Below are positions 48,911 through 60,639 of a stretch of 64,000 nt of DNA, piece by piece (positions within the stretch are counted from its first letter, which is position 1; each line of letters starts with the position of its first letter). The notes below the pieces were generated by a model. It saw only the letters and a program-made list of their open reading frames with translations, made no database searches and had not been told where the DNA came from. Source of the DNA: Isoperla grammatica (taxonomy: Eukaryota > Arthropoda > Insecta > Plecoptera > Perlodidae); assembly GCA_945910005.1 (NCBI GenBank), contig OX246741.1:2997946-3061945 (forward strand). The letters run 5' to 3'. Made by a program: the position numbers and the translations under genes.

Positions 48911-51900
48911 GGTCTTTCTACCCTACCATATTATATTTGTATCGTATTCCATTGCTTTTATAAAATTTGTCGTAACAGATCGAGATAAAAAAAACACATC
49001 AGCCTGTTGTGTTCAATATCACATTGCAAACATGGTTTTCTCAACAAAAAGAACAACGTAAATTCCCTCTGTCTTTTGAAAAATGTCTACAAAGTGTGAT
49101 GTTACAATTGCGGTTCTTGCTTGGTCCCACATGCAAGGTTTTCTTGATACGGTTGTGTTTTAGATACGGATGATAACTCTACTCCAAACTAAATTACATA
49201 ATCATTGCTTTGATTAGTACTAAGAACAATTAATTTATTTCACGACTTTATTTGTAATATTGATTGTAACTACCACGGCAGTAACGTAATATATTATGCA
49301 GGAAATAAAAAAAATAAATGTTCAGCGTATTATCATTATGTTGTGTACATTTATACACAGTTTCATCAAACAAACCCGAAGACTACTACTATCAAGTTAT
49401 GTTACTATCAATATTATACATATTTGTTTTTATTGTGATTAATCAATAGTGACGCGCGCTAAAATACCTGTATTCTCAAATTCATACTTCCAAACAAGTA
49501 AAATAGGTATAGGGTGGATAGGACACGGAGGGGGAGGGGGAGTGGGTTATGTGTTACAATAGTTGTTAGCAAACATTCTTTTAGATCTGTTTACAAAAAT
49601 ATTATTTGCAACTTTTTTCAAAATAAACTAAATAGCGTGTGTATGTTTAACTACGCTGGTGCCCAGGAGCAGAATGTTAGAATAATTGACTTCAGTAAGT
49701 CAGGTTTATACATCTGAGTAGCGCGTACAAAGAACGTTTTACAAATGTATGTAATGTCGAATAGCAGAACGAATGGATTTCGCTTTGCGTGTCAGCCGAG
49801 AATTGCCTGTAAATTGAATCTGTTGCTAATAATCTTACTATGGCATGCTATCGTCCCATCACGCCATTCACCGACTGATCTTAGTAGCAATTCCACCTTC
49901 AAACTACAGACAAGAATATTGTTAATTTTAAAAGTAAAAGTAATATTTATTTTAGAAAGAAATCATTACCATGATGATGGATCATTTTCGCGAGCGCTTC
50001 AACGAATCCAGCTACAATTAATAAATATGTAAGAAACAAGAAGGTAAAGATTGTCTAAACATGCACGGTGAACGTGTAGACACAAGAAGCAAGCACGCAC
50101 GCACGCACGCACGCAAACAAGGTCAGGTCTATCTTTACTCGGCGGGATGGTTCAGGAAAGGGAGTGGTTTTTTTTCAAGGGGGTAAATGTAAGAAAGTAG
50201 ATACAAATTGTGTGATATTCTTCGACGCATTGACGCGTACAGTGTAGATCAAGTGAGGAGTAAACGATTGTGCTAACTTACATAAGACTTCGTCCTCGCA
50301 ATCGCAGGGTTAGAAATAACGAAAGAATCTTTACCACCATTATCTTTGGCTTTTTGATCACATAACATATGTAAAAAAACACAACTATATATGTGAGCAC
50401 CTCAAAAAAATATGAACGATCCATACAACAAACTACCATGGGACATAAAAGATGTAAATAATGTAAGTTTAAATAGGAATGTAAAAAGTGATACGTGTCT
50501 ATAACATGTTTTGTTAAACGTATCTAGATATGTGTGTGTATTAATTACGGAAGTACACTAGAACAAATCTAAGCAATGTAGTTGGAGACAACTTGCATGC
50601 GTATTGTGTACAAATGTCTAAATATGCCTGGTGTTTACCACAGCGGGCAATGGGTTCTTCTAGTATCCCCGAGACAACTAAGTGTGAACTGCGTTTATAA
50701 GGGTAGTTCGTCCAACCCGTGCATCTCTCTCACACAGTTTTAAGGAGAAAGCTTCACTTAATAAAGTGAAAGGTATTTAGTTTAATAGTATTACACTTTT
50801 AATAACAACTCACCTTTGTGCAGAGAAAACGCAGCACATAAAACGAAAAGAGACGCAATGAATAGATAACGAGTAAAACGAAAGCATAAAGAAAACGAAG
50901 GAAGAGAGAATACTGAAATATTTCAAAGATGGTATTCGCTTCCACTTCAATCAACCTCCCCCGCATTTCGCAGAGTTTGATTTTGATCATATGCTCGATT
51001 ACTTAAAGAAAATGTGTCTAGAACCTCTCTTGCGTCTGTTAGTTTATTTTACGAGTTGGTTGCTACTTTCTTGATGAAACTTTCCCAACTCCATAGCGCG
51101 CGCGAGTAAATGCAGCGTAACGAACAAACGCTCTAACTATGCCCAAACTCCTCAACGGTCATAAACCTATGATTAATCAACTTGATTGTCTTTTTATAGC
51201 CGAGCTAAAACTTGCGGAAGTATAGAATGCCCCCATTTTTGGTTTATTTTGCATTTATTTTCTACAAGAGAATTTCAGTTTTAATATTAATATATGTGTA
51301 TTTCACTTCATTAGGATTTATATATATGTTTGTAGCAAATGGACTCATTTACTGAGAATGAATGTATAACTTCCATTCCGACCAATAACCATTTGAAGAA
51401 GACTATTCTCGAATTTTATTGAGACCGCGCAGGGATCGATTTAAATTTACTGATATTAGAACAAACCATTAAACTCCGTTTGATCGAGTCGTACATAACG
51501 ACTGTGGACTCTGCTTAAGAAAAGATATAAACCACGAGAAACTTGGCGATCCGTGACCCGATATTCGTTCGAGTTAACAACCAGAAAAACTAGTCAAACT
51601 TTATAGACCAATATCTGTAATTGGATAAGAAGTGAGTGAATGAAGTTCATTGCAATTAATATAAAACAGTGTTATGTGTGCTTGACACACCTACGAGAAT
51701 GAGCGTGCATGCAATTACAGTATATGGGTTGCACTCGCGGGAATCTAATTTCTGGGTCAGAATTGCTATAAATTCCGCCATGAGTGTATATATTGCATGA
51801 GGTTATGTTGGGATAAATACCCACCTACACACATGAAGCATGGAAGAGAGAGAGAGAGAGTTGATGACGATGGGACAGAGCTATTGTTGTAAGTAATATC

Positions 51901-53018
51901 AATGCGTTTCTGTATATTGTTATGTGACTCATCAGGAGGATAAATGATAACAGTAAATATTTTTTTGGTTTCACTGGAAATAATAAAGGCTGGTGCACAG
52001 TTGGCACCCTAAAAGAGGGCACTATATGAACATTTATATAATTGCCCACCTAATGGCAAACATCTTATTACATTATTTTAATATTTGTTGGACACATCCC
52101 TTAAAGACTAGACCCTCCTTCATGGTCATTCTCAGTAGACAATGGCCCATGAATTTCAATCTATTTTATTACTACTTATACGTATAAATGTACGTAGACA
52201 ACATTACTACAAAATATTGTAAATGAATGTTTCTGTTTGTTGAATCTAGATTTTTACGACCAGTTCCAAGAAATTGAAAACTTTTGAGTCTTGACAAATC
52301 TCGTCATTGGCCCCAATGCTCAGTGCTACGTGAATACGGTCTGTAAATACAGTCTCGTCTCGCATGACTTACAATATTCAAAGTTTATATTTTGGCAAGA
52401 TCAGACAACAAAGATGATTGTTTCTATGCAAAGTGGTGTTGTAAACCAGTCCAAGTTGTTGTTTACGGCTTGGCTTCTATTGTGTGGATCTGTGGGGGCT
52501 CATTCAAAGTAATATCACTTATTGCGAACTGGACGCAATGTTATCGCATTTGGCAGCGACATCTAGTTAGCATTGACGTTAATGTTATAGCCCATTGAAA
52601 TTTCAGTGACATACTTATGTGTGTGACGAACGAACTCTCATACCCTTGGAACTAGCATCGCAGCTTGCAGAAGTTTCCTTGTATATCATCTAGAGTATAT
52701 CACAATGGATCATAATCGTAGACAATGTTAATTAAAATGATTTTGTTTTGATAAGTCCAAGAATAATCCATTTCATATCAATTTTTCGTTCATACATCTT
52801 GATCGACCATCTGTGCAGATAACATTTGTCTTGAAAGAAAGCAAATTTAACTTAACGAGTTAAAGTCTCGTACTTTTGCGTGGGACTGTTGCAACAGTAC
52901 AATCTTCGCTCTGTATCTTAACGTTTGCGGGAAACATCGCAAGTTGGCTTTTCCGCGCTCGATCTCCTAGTTAATGTTTTATCGTAACATTATTTAAGAC
53001 ACCGGCTTGTTTTTATCG
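48911..53018. other. AT-rich intergenic stretch, simple repeats only
   Basis: Contains GCAC repeats at 50093-50115 and a GA run at 51846-51860. Frames of 60-95 codons without domains. No supported gene. Confidence 0.55.
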
Positions 53019-53377
53019 CACGCTTGCAGACTTCACTGGTGGAAAGTAGAAGCACATTAAACTTACAACGCGCGATGGTATTAGTGCATTGTCAACACTA
53101 TACACAATATCCCGCTTGCAGACTTCACTGGTGGAAAGTAGAAGCACATTAAACTTACAACGCGCGATGGTATTAGTGCATTGTCAACACTGTACACAAC
53201 ATCCCGCTTGCAGACTTCACTGGTGGAAAGTAGAAGCACATTAAACTTACAACGCGCGATGGTATTAGTGCATTGTCAACACTGTACACAACATCCCGCT
53301 TGCAGACTTCACTGGTGGAAAGTAGAAGCACATTAAACTTACAACGCGCGATGGTATTAGTGCATTGGCAACACTAT
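53019..53377. repeat. 92-bp tandem repeat, left part (units 1-3 and most of unit 4)
   Basis: Units begin at 53019, 53111, 53203 and 53295 with (C)CCGCTTGCAGACTTCACTGG and are nearly identical. Unit 4 stops after 83 bp, at the AT duplication flanking the ISL2EU element; its missing 9 bp are at 60640-60648. Unit 1 differs slightly at its first bases (CACGC). Confidence 0.97.
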
Positions 53378-53500
53378 TCGGGTTTAACAACAAAGCGCAG
53401 CGCTCGTAGCGGCCGACCTGCGAACTAGTATGGTTGGGATAAAGTGTTAATATGGCCGCTTCTTTCGTATGTTTACATGTGTCAACTTCCCAGATTTAAA

Positions 53501-56367
53501 ATGGAATCTAACGACTACGACTGCACTTTTGTACGTGATAATAGTAAAGGAAGCTCTAACAGCTATTGTTCTGTACCGCAATGCCAAAACAGGGCACGTC
53601 CGGGCATATCATTCCACAAATTTCCTCGGGAAATGTCACTGCGGTCCAAGTGGGTGAATGTACTGAAGATAGGGAAAACAGTATCAAAATGTATGTGTGT
53701 TTGCAGCGAACACTTCAAACCTGAAGACTTCTTTTACTTTGGTAAGTGTGAATTTAATACATATAGTAGGCCTAGTAGGCCTAGTTTTTCCCAATAATTT
53801 CTCAGGTTATGCTTTCTATGCCTCACCAAGCCTCACCTAGGGCTAGACTAGGGCTAGGCCTAGCCTACTGGCACACGCTAGGCCCTAGGCTTATTGATAA
53901 ATTATTACCATAATATGTTCGAAATTGCTTTCTTGGTAGGGCCTAGGGCTATGCCCAAGGCCAAACCACATCAATTTGTGTAGAATAGAGCCTTGGCCTA
54001 GCCCTTGGTGCCATATATAGGCTAGGCCTATAGGCCTAGGAAAGAATAGGCCTAGGTTATTTAGGCTAAGCTAGTTTAAAATTAACTAGGCCCTACCTTG
54101 AGCTAGACCTAACTTCAAACCTAAAAGCCGAGCCTAGGGCCTACTAAGCCTTGGCTTAGGCCTAGTAATAATTTAGTAATAAGCCTAGGCCTACCCTAAT
54201 GTTTTGTTAGGCCTAGGCCTAGGCCTACAGTGATTATTAAGATAGGCCTATTGTAAATTTTTTCAATTGCAGCTCCAACATCGAAAATTAGACGCTTAAA
54301 GAAAACGTCTGTACCCTCGTGTAAACTGCCGAACAGGACCCATGACAGAATCCCGACCGAACACCAGGTGAATGTCAGAGCAGCCAGACATTCGAGAGCC
54401 GAGAGACGAAGACAAGTAGAAGAAATCAAAAACATCCAAAGGTAATTAGTTAAATGGTTACTGAACATTAGGCATAGACCTACCTAGAGAGCTATAGTCT
54501 ACCTTATTTTCTAAAGAAATGTAGGCTAAGGCCTACACAGTTAGTAAAGTGACAATTTAGTAAGTTAGCCCTACGCAGTCTCTTGATTGTGTTGTTACGA
54601 CTACGGCTAAACCATACGACTTTCTGTGAACCGGACATTACTACCAATTTTAATAAGAATGATTTGAAAGAGATGTATTCACACCATATGAGAAATCAAA
54701 TAAGTGATGTGAGTTTTCAATTGAGTGTGAATTAGTAACATTGAGTACCCAGGTTACCCAAATTCACTCTCAGGATTCGATACTAATCTACAATCTGAAT
54801 GCAGAATGATCGCAATCGTAATTTCTGTTACTTACTACGCGAGCCGCGTTCGTATGGACTCTGACGTCTATCTTTATAATACATTCTATTGTATAGAAGT
54901 ACTTTTCAGCAGTCAGAAAGTAAATACTAATCTATCTTAGTATCGTTCTTATATTATTTCTAATACAATATAAACAATAGGTACATAGGCTACTAAATAT
55001 TACAGGTTTGGTTCGTACCAAAAAAAGTAGACATGCCACTTTTCCTCGGTAGGCCTACACACCGAAGTGCTTGTCAGGGAAATCTTGTACGAATGCAGTG
55101 TGTACGTACCGAATCGTACACTCGGCTCACATGGTAAACGTAGTTAATATGGGACCTACCCCTCACACCCACCAGAAGTTAAATGAAAATATAATTCCCA
55201 TATGTTTCTAATGATGCAATTATTGTTTTCAGTTTGTGTGAGGAAAATTGCCACCAGGAGCCCAATGTCACTCTGCAAGTGGACCTCGATTCCCAGGGAG
55301 ATACAGGAGAATCTTCCGAGGCAGCAGTGCAACAACGAGAGATTACGGCAGCTGAAGCCCTGATGGAGCTGCACACGTCTTTACAGAAGGAAGAGAAGAT
55401 TTGTGAAGAAAATGTAGAGGTATTGTGCGACGGCCTGGTTGCAGATAAGCAAGAGATGTTTGTGTCAAGTGGACCCGTAAATTTATTGACAATGATAAAA
55501 AATGATGCCGACCTAACTGCGTTTACGGGTATTCCCACACTCCGGCTTCTGAAGTCTCTAACAGATGCTGCAGAAGTTTTACAGTCCACGCGTAATGGTG
55601 CGAAAAAGTTACAACTTGATTTGACAGAACGAATTGTTTTAACAATGGTTAAAATTAAATTAAACATCAGTTTCACATGTTTATCGATTCTGTTCGGCAT
55701 TAGTATAACAACATGTATTAGGTACTTTCACTTAACTGTAGAATTGTTGAGCAGTGTTCTCACAAATGCAATAATTTGGCCTGAAAAAGAAGACATTTTA
55801 CGTAACATGCCTATATGCTTCAAAAAGTACAAGGAAACTCGAGTGATTTTAGACTGTACTGAAACACCAGTGGAGAAGCCAGCATGTTTGAAGTGTAGGT
55901 TAAGTACTTACTCACATTACAAGGGCCGAAATACCATAAAATATTTAATTGGTGTAGCACCAGAAGGCCTCATAACCTTTGTAAGTAAGGCATATGGGGG
56001 ACGAGCGTCAGACAAAGCAATTTACCTGCAATCTGGATTAATGTCTCGATTAATTCCATATTGTGATGCCATTATGTCCGACAAGGGGTTTCTTGTCGAA
56101 CATGAATGTGCAATAAATGGAATAAAGTTAATTCGTCCCCCCTTTTTGGGAAAATCAAAACAATTCTCGGCTGCTCAGGGCCAAGCGACTGCAGACATTG
56201 CTCAAGCTAGAGTACACGTTGAGCGTTCGATACAACGTATCAAGGTCTTCAAGATTTTAAAAGGGGACTTGCCATGGAATATGGTATCTTGTATAGATCA
56301 CATAATAACTATTGTTTGTGGTATTGTTAATCTTTCGAAGCCAATTCTTGCTTTGGATAAATTTTAA
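53501..56367 (+). CDS. THAP-domain DDE transposase (ISL2EU-type), three exons, 514 aa
   Basis: Catalyses excision and insertion of the surrounding element, acting in the nucleus on the terminal repeats. Proposed exons are 53501-53741, 54273-54441 and 55233-56367, joined in frame through G|GTAAGT...TTGCAG| and AAAG|GTAATT...TTTCAG|. Exon 1 holds a THAP zinc finger (C23-x4-C28, W51, C68-x2-H71), the sequence-specific DNA-binding module. Exon 2 encodes a basic, helix-prone linker. Exon 3 carries an acidic segment, a helix-turn-helix region (about 267-303) and a DDE_Tnp_4 fold with likely catalytic residues D344 (ILDCTE), D420 (MSDKGF) and E467 (VHVERSIQRIK). The chosen ATG has a good Kozak context (AAAATGG); an in-frame ATG at 53477 would add eight residues. 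There is no stop or frameshift. It faces the nuclease gene tail to tail. The family call is firm; exon boundaries are predicted. Confidence 0.88.
53742..54272 (+). repeat. GGCCTA-saturated first intron of the transposase gene
   Basis: TAGGCCTA, CTAGGCC and degenerate variants recur dozens of times between about 53768 and 54250, in both orientations because the word is palindromic. The last intron part ends in a T-rich tract before the acceptor. Confidence 0.85.
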
Positions 56368-57639
56368 CAGGTTTTAATAGGTGAAAAAGTAGAGCCAGTA
56401 GTTTTTTGTAATAGCGATTAATGCGACAGCTCTCCAATTTAAGCAAAATTATTAGTTATTTATTATATATTTAAATATTTATTTTCATATTTTTACATTC
56501 TATATATATTTTTGTTATTGATTTATTATTTATGTTATATATATTTATATATATATTTATTTATATTTATTTATATTTATTTATATTTATATATATTTAT
56601 ATATACTGATATAGGGTGGCACCTGCATTTAGCACTGTAGGCTACTATAGTAGCCCACTTATATTTTAAAATTTCAAAAATATTACAACAGAAATTTTGA
56701 GACTACTGCAAAAAACAAAAAACTACTGATTCTATTAATAAATCTTAAGTTATCAAAAGTATTTTCAATTTATTAACTTCATACAAAGTTGCAAAAGGCC
56801 TACAATGAAATTACAACTACAATAAAAACCAAAATATGTAATACTTAGAACTAACATATTTTCTCTATATATATATGTGTCCTATTACAAGTAGGGTGAT
56901 ATGACAAATATGTTATTTACATTTCAAAAGTAGTGATTGGTGGTAATCACTAAAATTATCAGGACACTAAAATTTGTAAATTATTAACTGCTTACAAAGT
57001 TGCAGTAGACCTACAATAAATGAAAATAACTAAATAATTATAGGGCCTACATATAAACAAATTAAATAAAGTGAAACTACAACTACAATAAAAACAAAAG
57101 TATGTACAACAATTAAACTTCCAATGTCCTTAGAACTAATATTTTTCTTTAAATATCTGTGTTGTGTCGTATTAAGCCGCATTTACATCCACTTAACGCT
57201 CAGATACGCAAATGTCAAAACATCGTCAAATTTATATGGTTGTCTACAACCAATCTATGATATTAACAAAATTTACTTCAATCAACAAATCAGAATATTT
57301 CTGGGGGAGAGAATTTGCTCTGCGCATGCGCCACTTAACCAACTTTGTCAAATTAACAAAAAGTTGAATTTGATTTGAATTTTCGCCTCGGCTTGGCGTA
57401 CGTAGCGTTAATTTGCTCAATTTCAATGTAGACGATGCTATTTGATTTCTACAGACTCAACTCGTAGACGTACGTCAAGTAAGTTCATTCACGAACGTTA
57501 AGTGGTTGTAAACGCGGCTTTACAAGTAGGCTAATATGACAAATAAGTTATTTACAGTATTTCAAAGTAGTGATTGGTGGTTACTGGTTATCACTAAATT
57601 ATTGTAACCCAAAGTATGGGTGTTCACATGCTTGGAGCC
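56368..57639. other. Spacer between the convergent transposon genes, internally duplicated
   Basis: TATTTA-rich DNA at 56455-56605 is followed by two diverged direct copies of one segment: A at about 56769-56960 and B at about 56975-57605. They share ACAAAGTTGCA..AG.CCTACAAT, ACAACTACAATAAAAAC, TTAGAACTAA and ATATGACAAATA.GTTATTTAC. Copy B is interrupted by a MITE. Possible polyadenylation words for the + gene include AATAAA near 56747. Confidence 0.75.
57175..57519. mobile_element. 345-bp Harbinger-like MITE nested in the ISL2EU element
   Basis: The ends AGCCGCATTTACATCCACTT and the complement of AAGTGGTTGTAAACGCGGCT form ~25-bp inverted repeats with two mismatches. TTA flanks both sides (57172-57174 and 57520-57522). 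The uninterrupted sister copy at about 56880 (GTCCTATTACAAGTAGGG) shows the empty site, confirming the insertion and its 3-bp TTA duplication. A 3-bp TWA duplication is characteristic of PIF/Harbinger elements. No coding capacity. Confidence 0.88.
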
Positions 57640-60502
57640 TTACAGTAACTTGCTTTGGTTAGCTGTTAGAAATGGCAGTATTATGTGGAAGTATGTTTCA
57701 CGAAGGCTCGATAGTAGCTGCCTACAAAAGTCCACATCGAACTTGACCTCAACAATCACGCATTCGTCAAATGCTTTGGAATATACAAGGAAATCGCACA
57801 CTCGCAGATCACATACTAGCATCCCCAATTGCACTTGACCGTAGTATTTGTGCTTCTTCTTTAAACATACATTTTCACCATCAACAGTTAGGCAGCTCAC
57901 CTTGCTTGCCATTTCAAGCCCTCCCAGTGTCTTTCCTTCTGCTAAACACTTAGCCTCAATTAATTTGTTACTGTCGTGCACTATTCCATCTGGGCTGTAG
58001 CCTACCCATGGAATGTTGTGGTTTATTATTAGTCCATAATTATCTACGGTATTTAAGGTTTGCCGCATGTAAGCTTTGATTGCGTTTGCTTCGTTGTTAA
58101 TACCATAGCTGGTGTGAGCATTGCCCTGAAATGTGTTGAATATCATGGAATTTAACTTTGCTTCCCAGTTACGTTCTACCCGGGTGGATTTATTGTTGCT
58201 GTATGTAAACAGCTCGTAGCACCGACTGCCGGTTACTCTTGGCTTCCGTAATGCCAGCCATTTTGCACCGCACTGCGCTTGCGTGTCGAGGCATATTTGC
58301 ACTGCCTCACTAGCAGTAACGTACACATGTTTTTTAAAAAAGTGTACCTCTTCGGGTGTACGCCTGTACAGTTCATACTCGTCCTTTTTGATTGACTCAA
58401 TGACTACCTCATTACTTGAAATGATCATGTCCGTGGCACTAGCTCGAAGGTCTTCAGTACGACTGCCTGGAGTCTCTTCCACTGCTGGGCTGATCGTAGC
58501 TCTAACAGAACTGTAGTGGACTGCAAGGGCCGATTCCGGAGCACCTAAAGCAGAGAATGTTTCCATTAATTTTATTGGATAGTGAATTTCCCTATATACC
58601 AAGGAAATAATATAACATTTGTTATTATTTGTGAATAATGTATTCTTGACATGGACGTGGTATGGCTAATATTTTTCAAACAATGGCAATCATACATAAA
58701 TTGTATAACATTTTTAAGTGAGTTATCATATATTTAGTACTATTTTGTAATGTTCCTTATTCATAGAATTTCTTTGTACAAGGCATATACTAATTGTATG
58801 TATGTGTAATTAATATTCTGTCAAATGTTACTCTGGAAAAATGTCTAGCTCTACTGGATAAATAAAACTAAAAGTTTTATGAAAAATGGTTTGATTATTC
58901 CAAATATTATAATAGTTGCAGGGTACACATTTTCAACTGCATGATTTCCATTTCTCCCAATCCCTGAAACTGAAAGCCGTGTCACACAATGGAATTATGA
59001 CCCACTTACTATCCACTAATTAATACACACTAATTAATCCACACCCAGTGAAATTTTCTTTTCAAATCTACATCAAATTAATTTGGAAGAAATTGGCACT
59101 AGGGATGGTAATATTTGCCACCACATGGACAGAAAGGCCCACACATGTAGGCCTACAGTGCAGTTGTGTGGCACTGGGTAGGCATACTTCGTTTGGACAG
59201 CGATGAATTTGATATCTTACCAGATAGAAGTGTGTTGCGCAGGAAAGATTTTAACTCCGGTGTATCAGGCTCCTGGTTCACAGTGTACGGCAATGGCTTC
59301 ACATGGCAAAACATGGAACAAGGTTCTGGCTCATACATGGCTTTCACCTGAACTTTAACTTTTCCCCATTGTTGCTCGGTGTCGGTGCAACTTAGAACTT
59401 CTAAGTTCTCCAGCGATTGCCTAGAATCAATTGAGCCCAAGTCACATCTATGTCTAAACACAATTTCATTATGCCTATAGGCCACAAATCTGGCCATGGC
59501 ACAATAATGCTGTACATTTTCATTTAAGAGTGGATTCCAACTAGGCCTGGGCCTACCTATTTTCATGTACTAGCTTTATCAAGCGGACTATAAAATAGGC
59601 TCGCACTTGGCGGTGCGAGCCGAGTTTAGTGCGCACCGAGTTCGACTGATAGAAACCTCAGATCGACCTTATTTCAGTTCTATTAAGAAGCCAATCTAGC
59701 ATGGTTTAATAGAACTAGGAATATGGTTTAATAGGAAGAATACAGATTGGACTATGCTGGCTAAATGGGTTCCGAACTCTGTGCGTACTGGTCAGTCCGA
59801 ACCCAGTCCGCTTTATAGTGATATAGGCAAGTCATAGGCCTAGGTCTATTACTGCTGTAGGCTTACATTCATTACAGGCCCAAAGAACATTAGTTTAGTT
59901 GGTGGGTTTCAGTTGTAGGCCTAGGCTACATTTTTCATACCCCTACATCATTTGTCAGGCCTAGGGTAGGGCCTAGGCTAGGGTCTAGGCCTAGGCCACT
60001 TCTAGGTCCCTTGGCCTACTTCGCCTCCTTCGAAGACTGACCTGAACAATTGGTAATTGTTGTGTTAGTTGTCGAAGCAGGCCAAGTAGCCCAAAAAGTT
60101 GATTTTTTGGTCTCGACTAGCAAGCCAAGACTAGGCTAGGCCCTAGGCCTTAGCCTGTTGTAGTTTTTAGTCTGCATGTTATATTCACCTGTTTAGGTAC
60201 AGCATCACGGCCACAATGTGCTTGCATTTTCCGGAGCCAGCCTTACAGGTGCATGTGGCCTCGATCTTGGGTAGTTGTCCAGCATCACGTAGTATTTTAA
60301 TGTTGATTTCGTGAGGCTTGCCCAACAAGCACGATGTTTGAATGCACAGCGCAAACACGTGGAAACTTGATTGTGTTTTCGCCAACAACCCACACTCTAT
60401 CAAATGTTTAGCATTTAATATGGCCGTACCTTCAACAAACGGTCGTTGAAAATTCCCAACATACTCCATAATTTCGAAAATCTCTAGCGCTGGTTCAAAC
60501 AT
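57640..60502 (-). CDS. SWIM zinc finger-YqaJ nuclease fusion of the ISL2EU element, three exons, about 523 aa
   Basis: Transposon-borne accessory nuclease. Proposed exons (on -) are 60502-60189, 59540-59188 and 58544-57640, with donors AAACAG|GTGAAT and CGAA|GTATGC and acceptors CCTAG| and GCTTTAG|. The exon 2 acceptor could instead lie at 59546 or 59552, adding two or four residues; its pyrimidine tract is poor. Exon 1 carries a SWIM zinc finger (C84-x-C86-x6-C93-x-H95). Exon 2 has the SCTDTEQQWG segment found in SWIM-YqaJ proteins. Exon 3 is a YqaJ/lambda-exonuclease-type domain: TGSRCYE, INNE374A, SPD408G, IE419AK421 and YYGQ459VQ, the expected E-D-ExK-Q core. No stop or frameshift. Its role in transposition is unknown; end processing or recombination is inference. 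The ATG at 60500-60502 is the first in frame after an upstream stop. Confidence 0.83.
59591..59815. mobile_element. Probable 225-bp TA-flanked MITE in intron 1 of the nuclease gene
   Basis: The ends are similar inverted copies: TAAAATAGGCTCG...AGTGCGCACCGAGTTCGA on the left, and the complement of the right end reads TAAAGCGGACTGGG...AGTACGCACAGAGTTCGG. TA lies on both sides (59589-59590 and 59816-59817). The arms are diverged, so exact borders are uncertain. Confidence 0.45.
59828..60180. repeat. GGCCTA-rich intron segment
   Basis: The same TAGGCCTA-type words as at 53.8-54.2 kb fill the part of the nuclease gene's first intron next to exon 1. Confidence 0.8.
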
Positions 60503-60639
60503 ATTGATGCACACGTTTAACCTACACGTTTTGTAACCTTCCGGCGCTTCGATCTCTTATTCTATCCCAACGATGCCCGACATTTTGAAATTACGCCCCC
60601 TCGATGGTGGCGCGGCACGCGGGAGTGTTAAATTCGAAT

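Larger units (their letters stand above)
53378..60637. mobile_element. ISL2EU-type DNA transposon, 7,260 bp, apparently complete
   Basis: Seen: terminal inverted repeats TCGGGTTTAACA (left) and TCGAATTTAACA (right, complemented), 10 of 12 matching. A second inverted match, GTTGGGATA, lies at 53433-53441 and 60563-60571. AT dinucleotides flank both ends (53376-53377 and 60638-60639). The two genes are convergent: a THAP-DDE transposase on + and a SWIM-YqaJ nuclease on -. Both have open reading frames across three exons with consensus splice sites. Known: from memory, the ISL2EU (IS4EU) group pairs a THAP/IS4-like transposase with a YqaJ nuclease and makes 2-bp duplications. Inferred: complete and possibly still active. 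Introns are filled with GGCCTA words, and the element carries nested insertions. A Harbinger assignment is less likely because Harbinger makes 3-bp TWA duplications and lacks the YqaJ gene. Confidence 0.88.

Noticed and set aside
55179..55700. 173-codon minus-strand frame
   Set aside because: Shadow of transposase exon 3 on the opposite strand.
53378..60637. PIF/Harbinger identity for the large element
   Set aside because: Its duplication is 2-bp AT rather than 3-bp TWA, the transposase has an N-terminal THAP finger, and the partner gene is a SWIM-YqaJ nuclease rather than a Myb-like protein.
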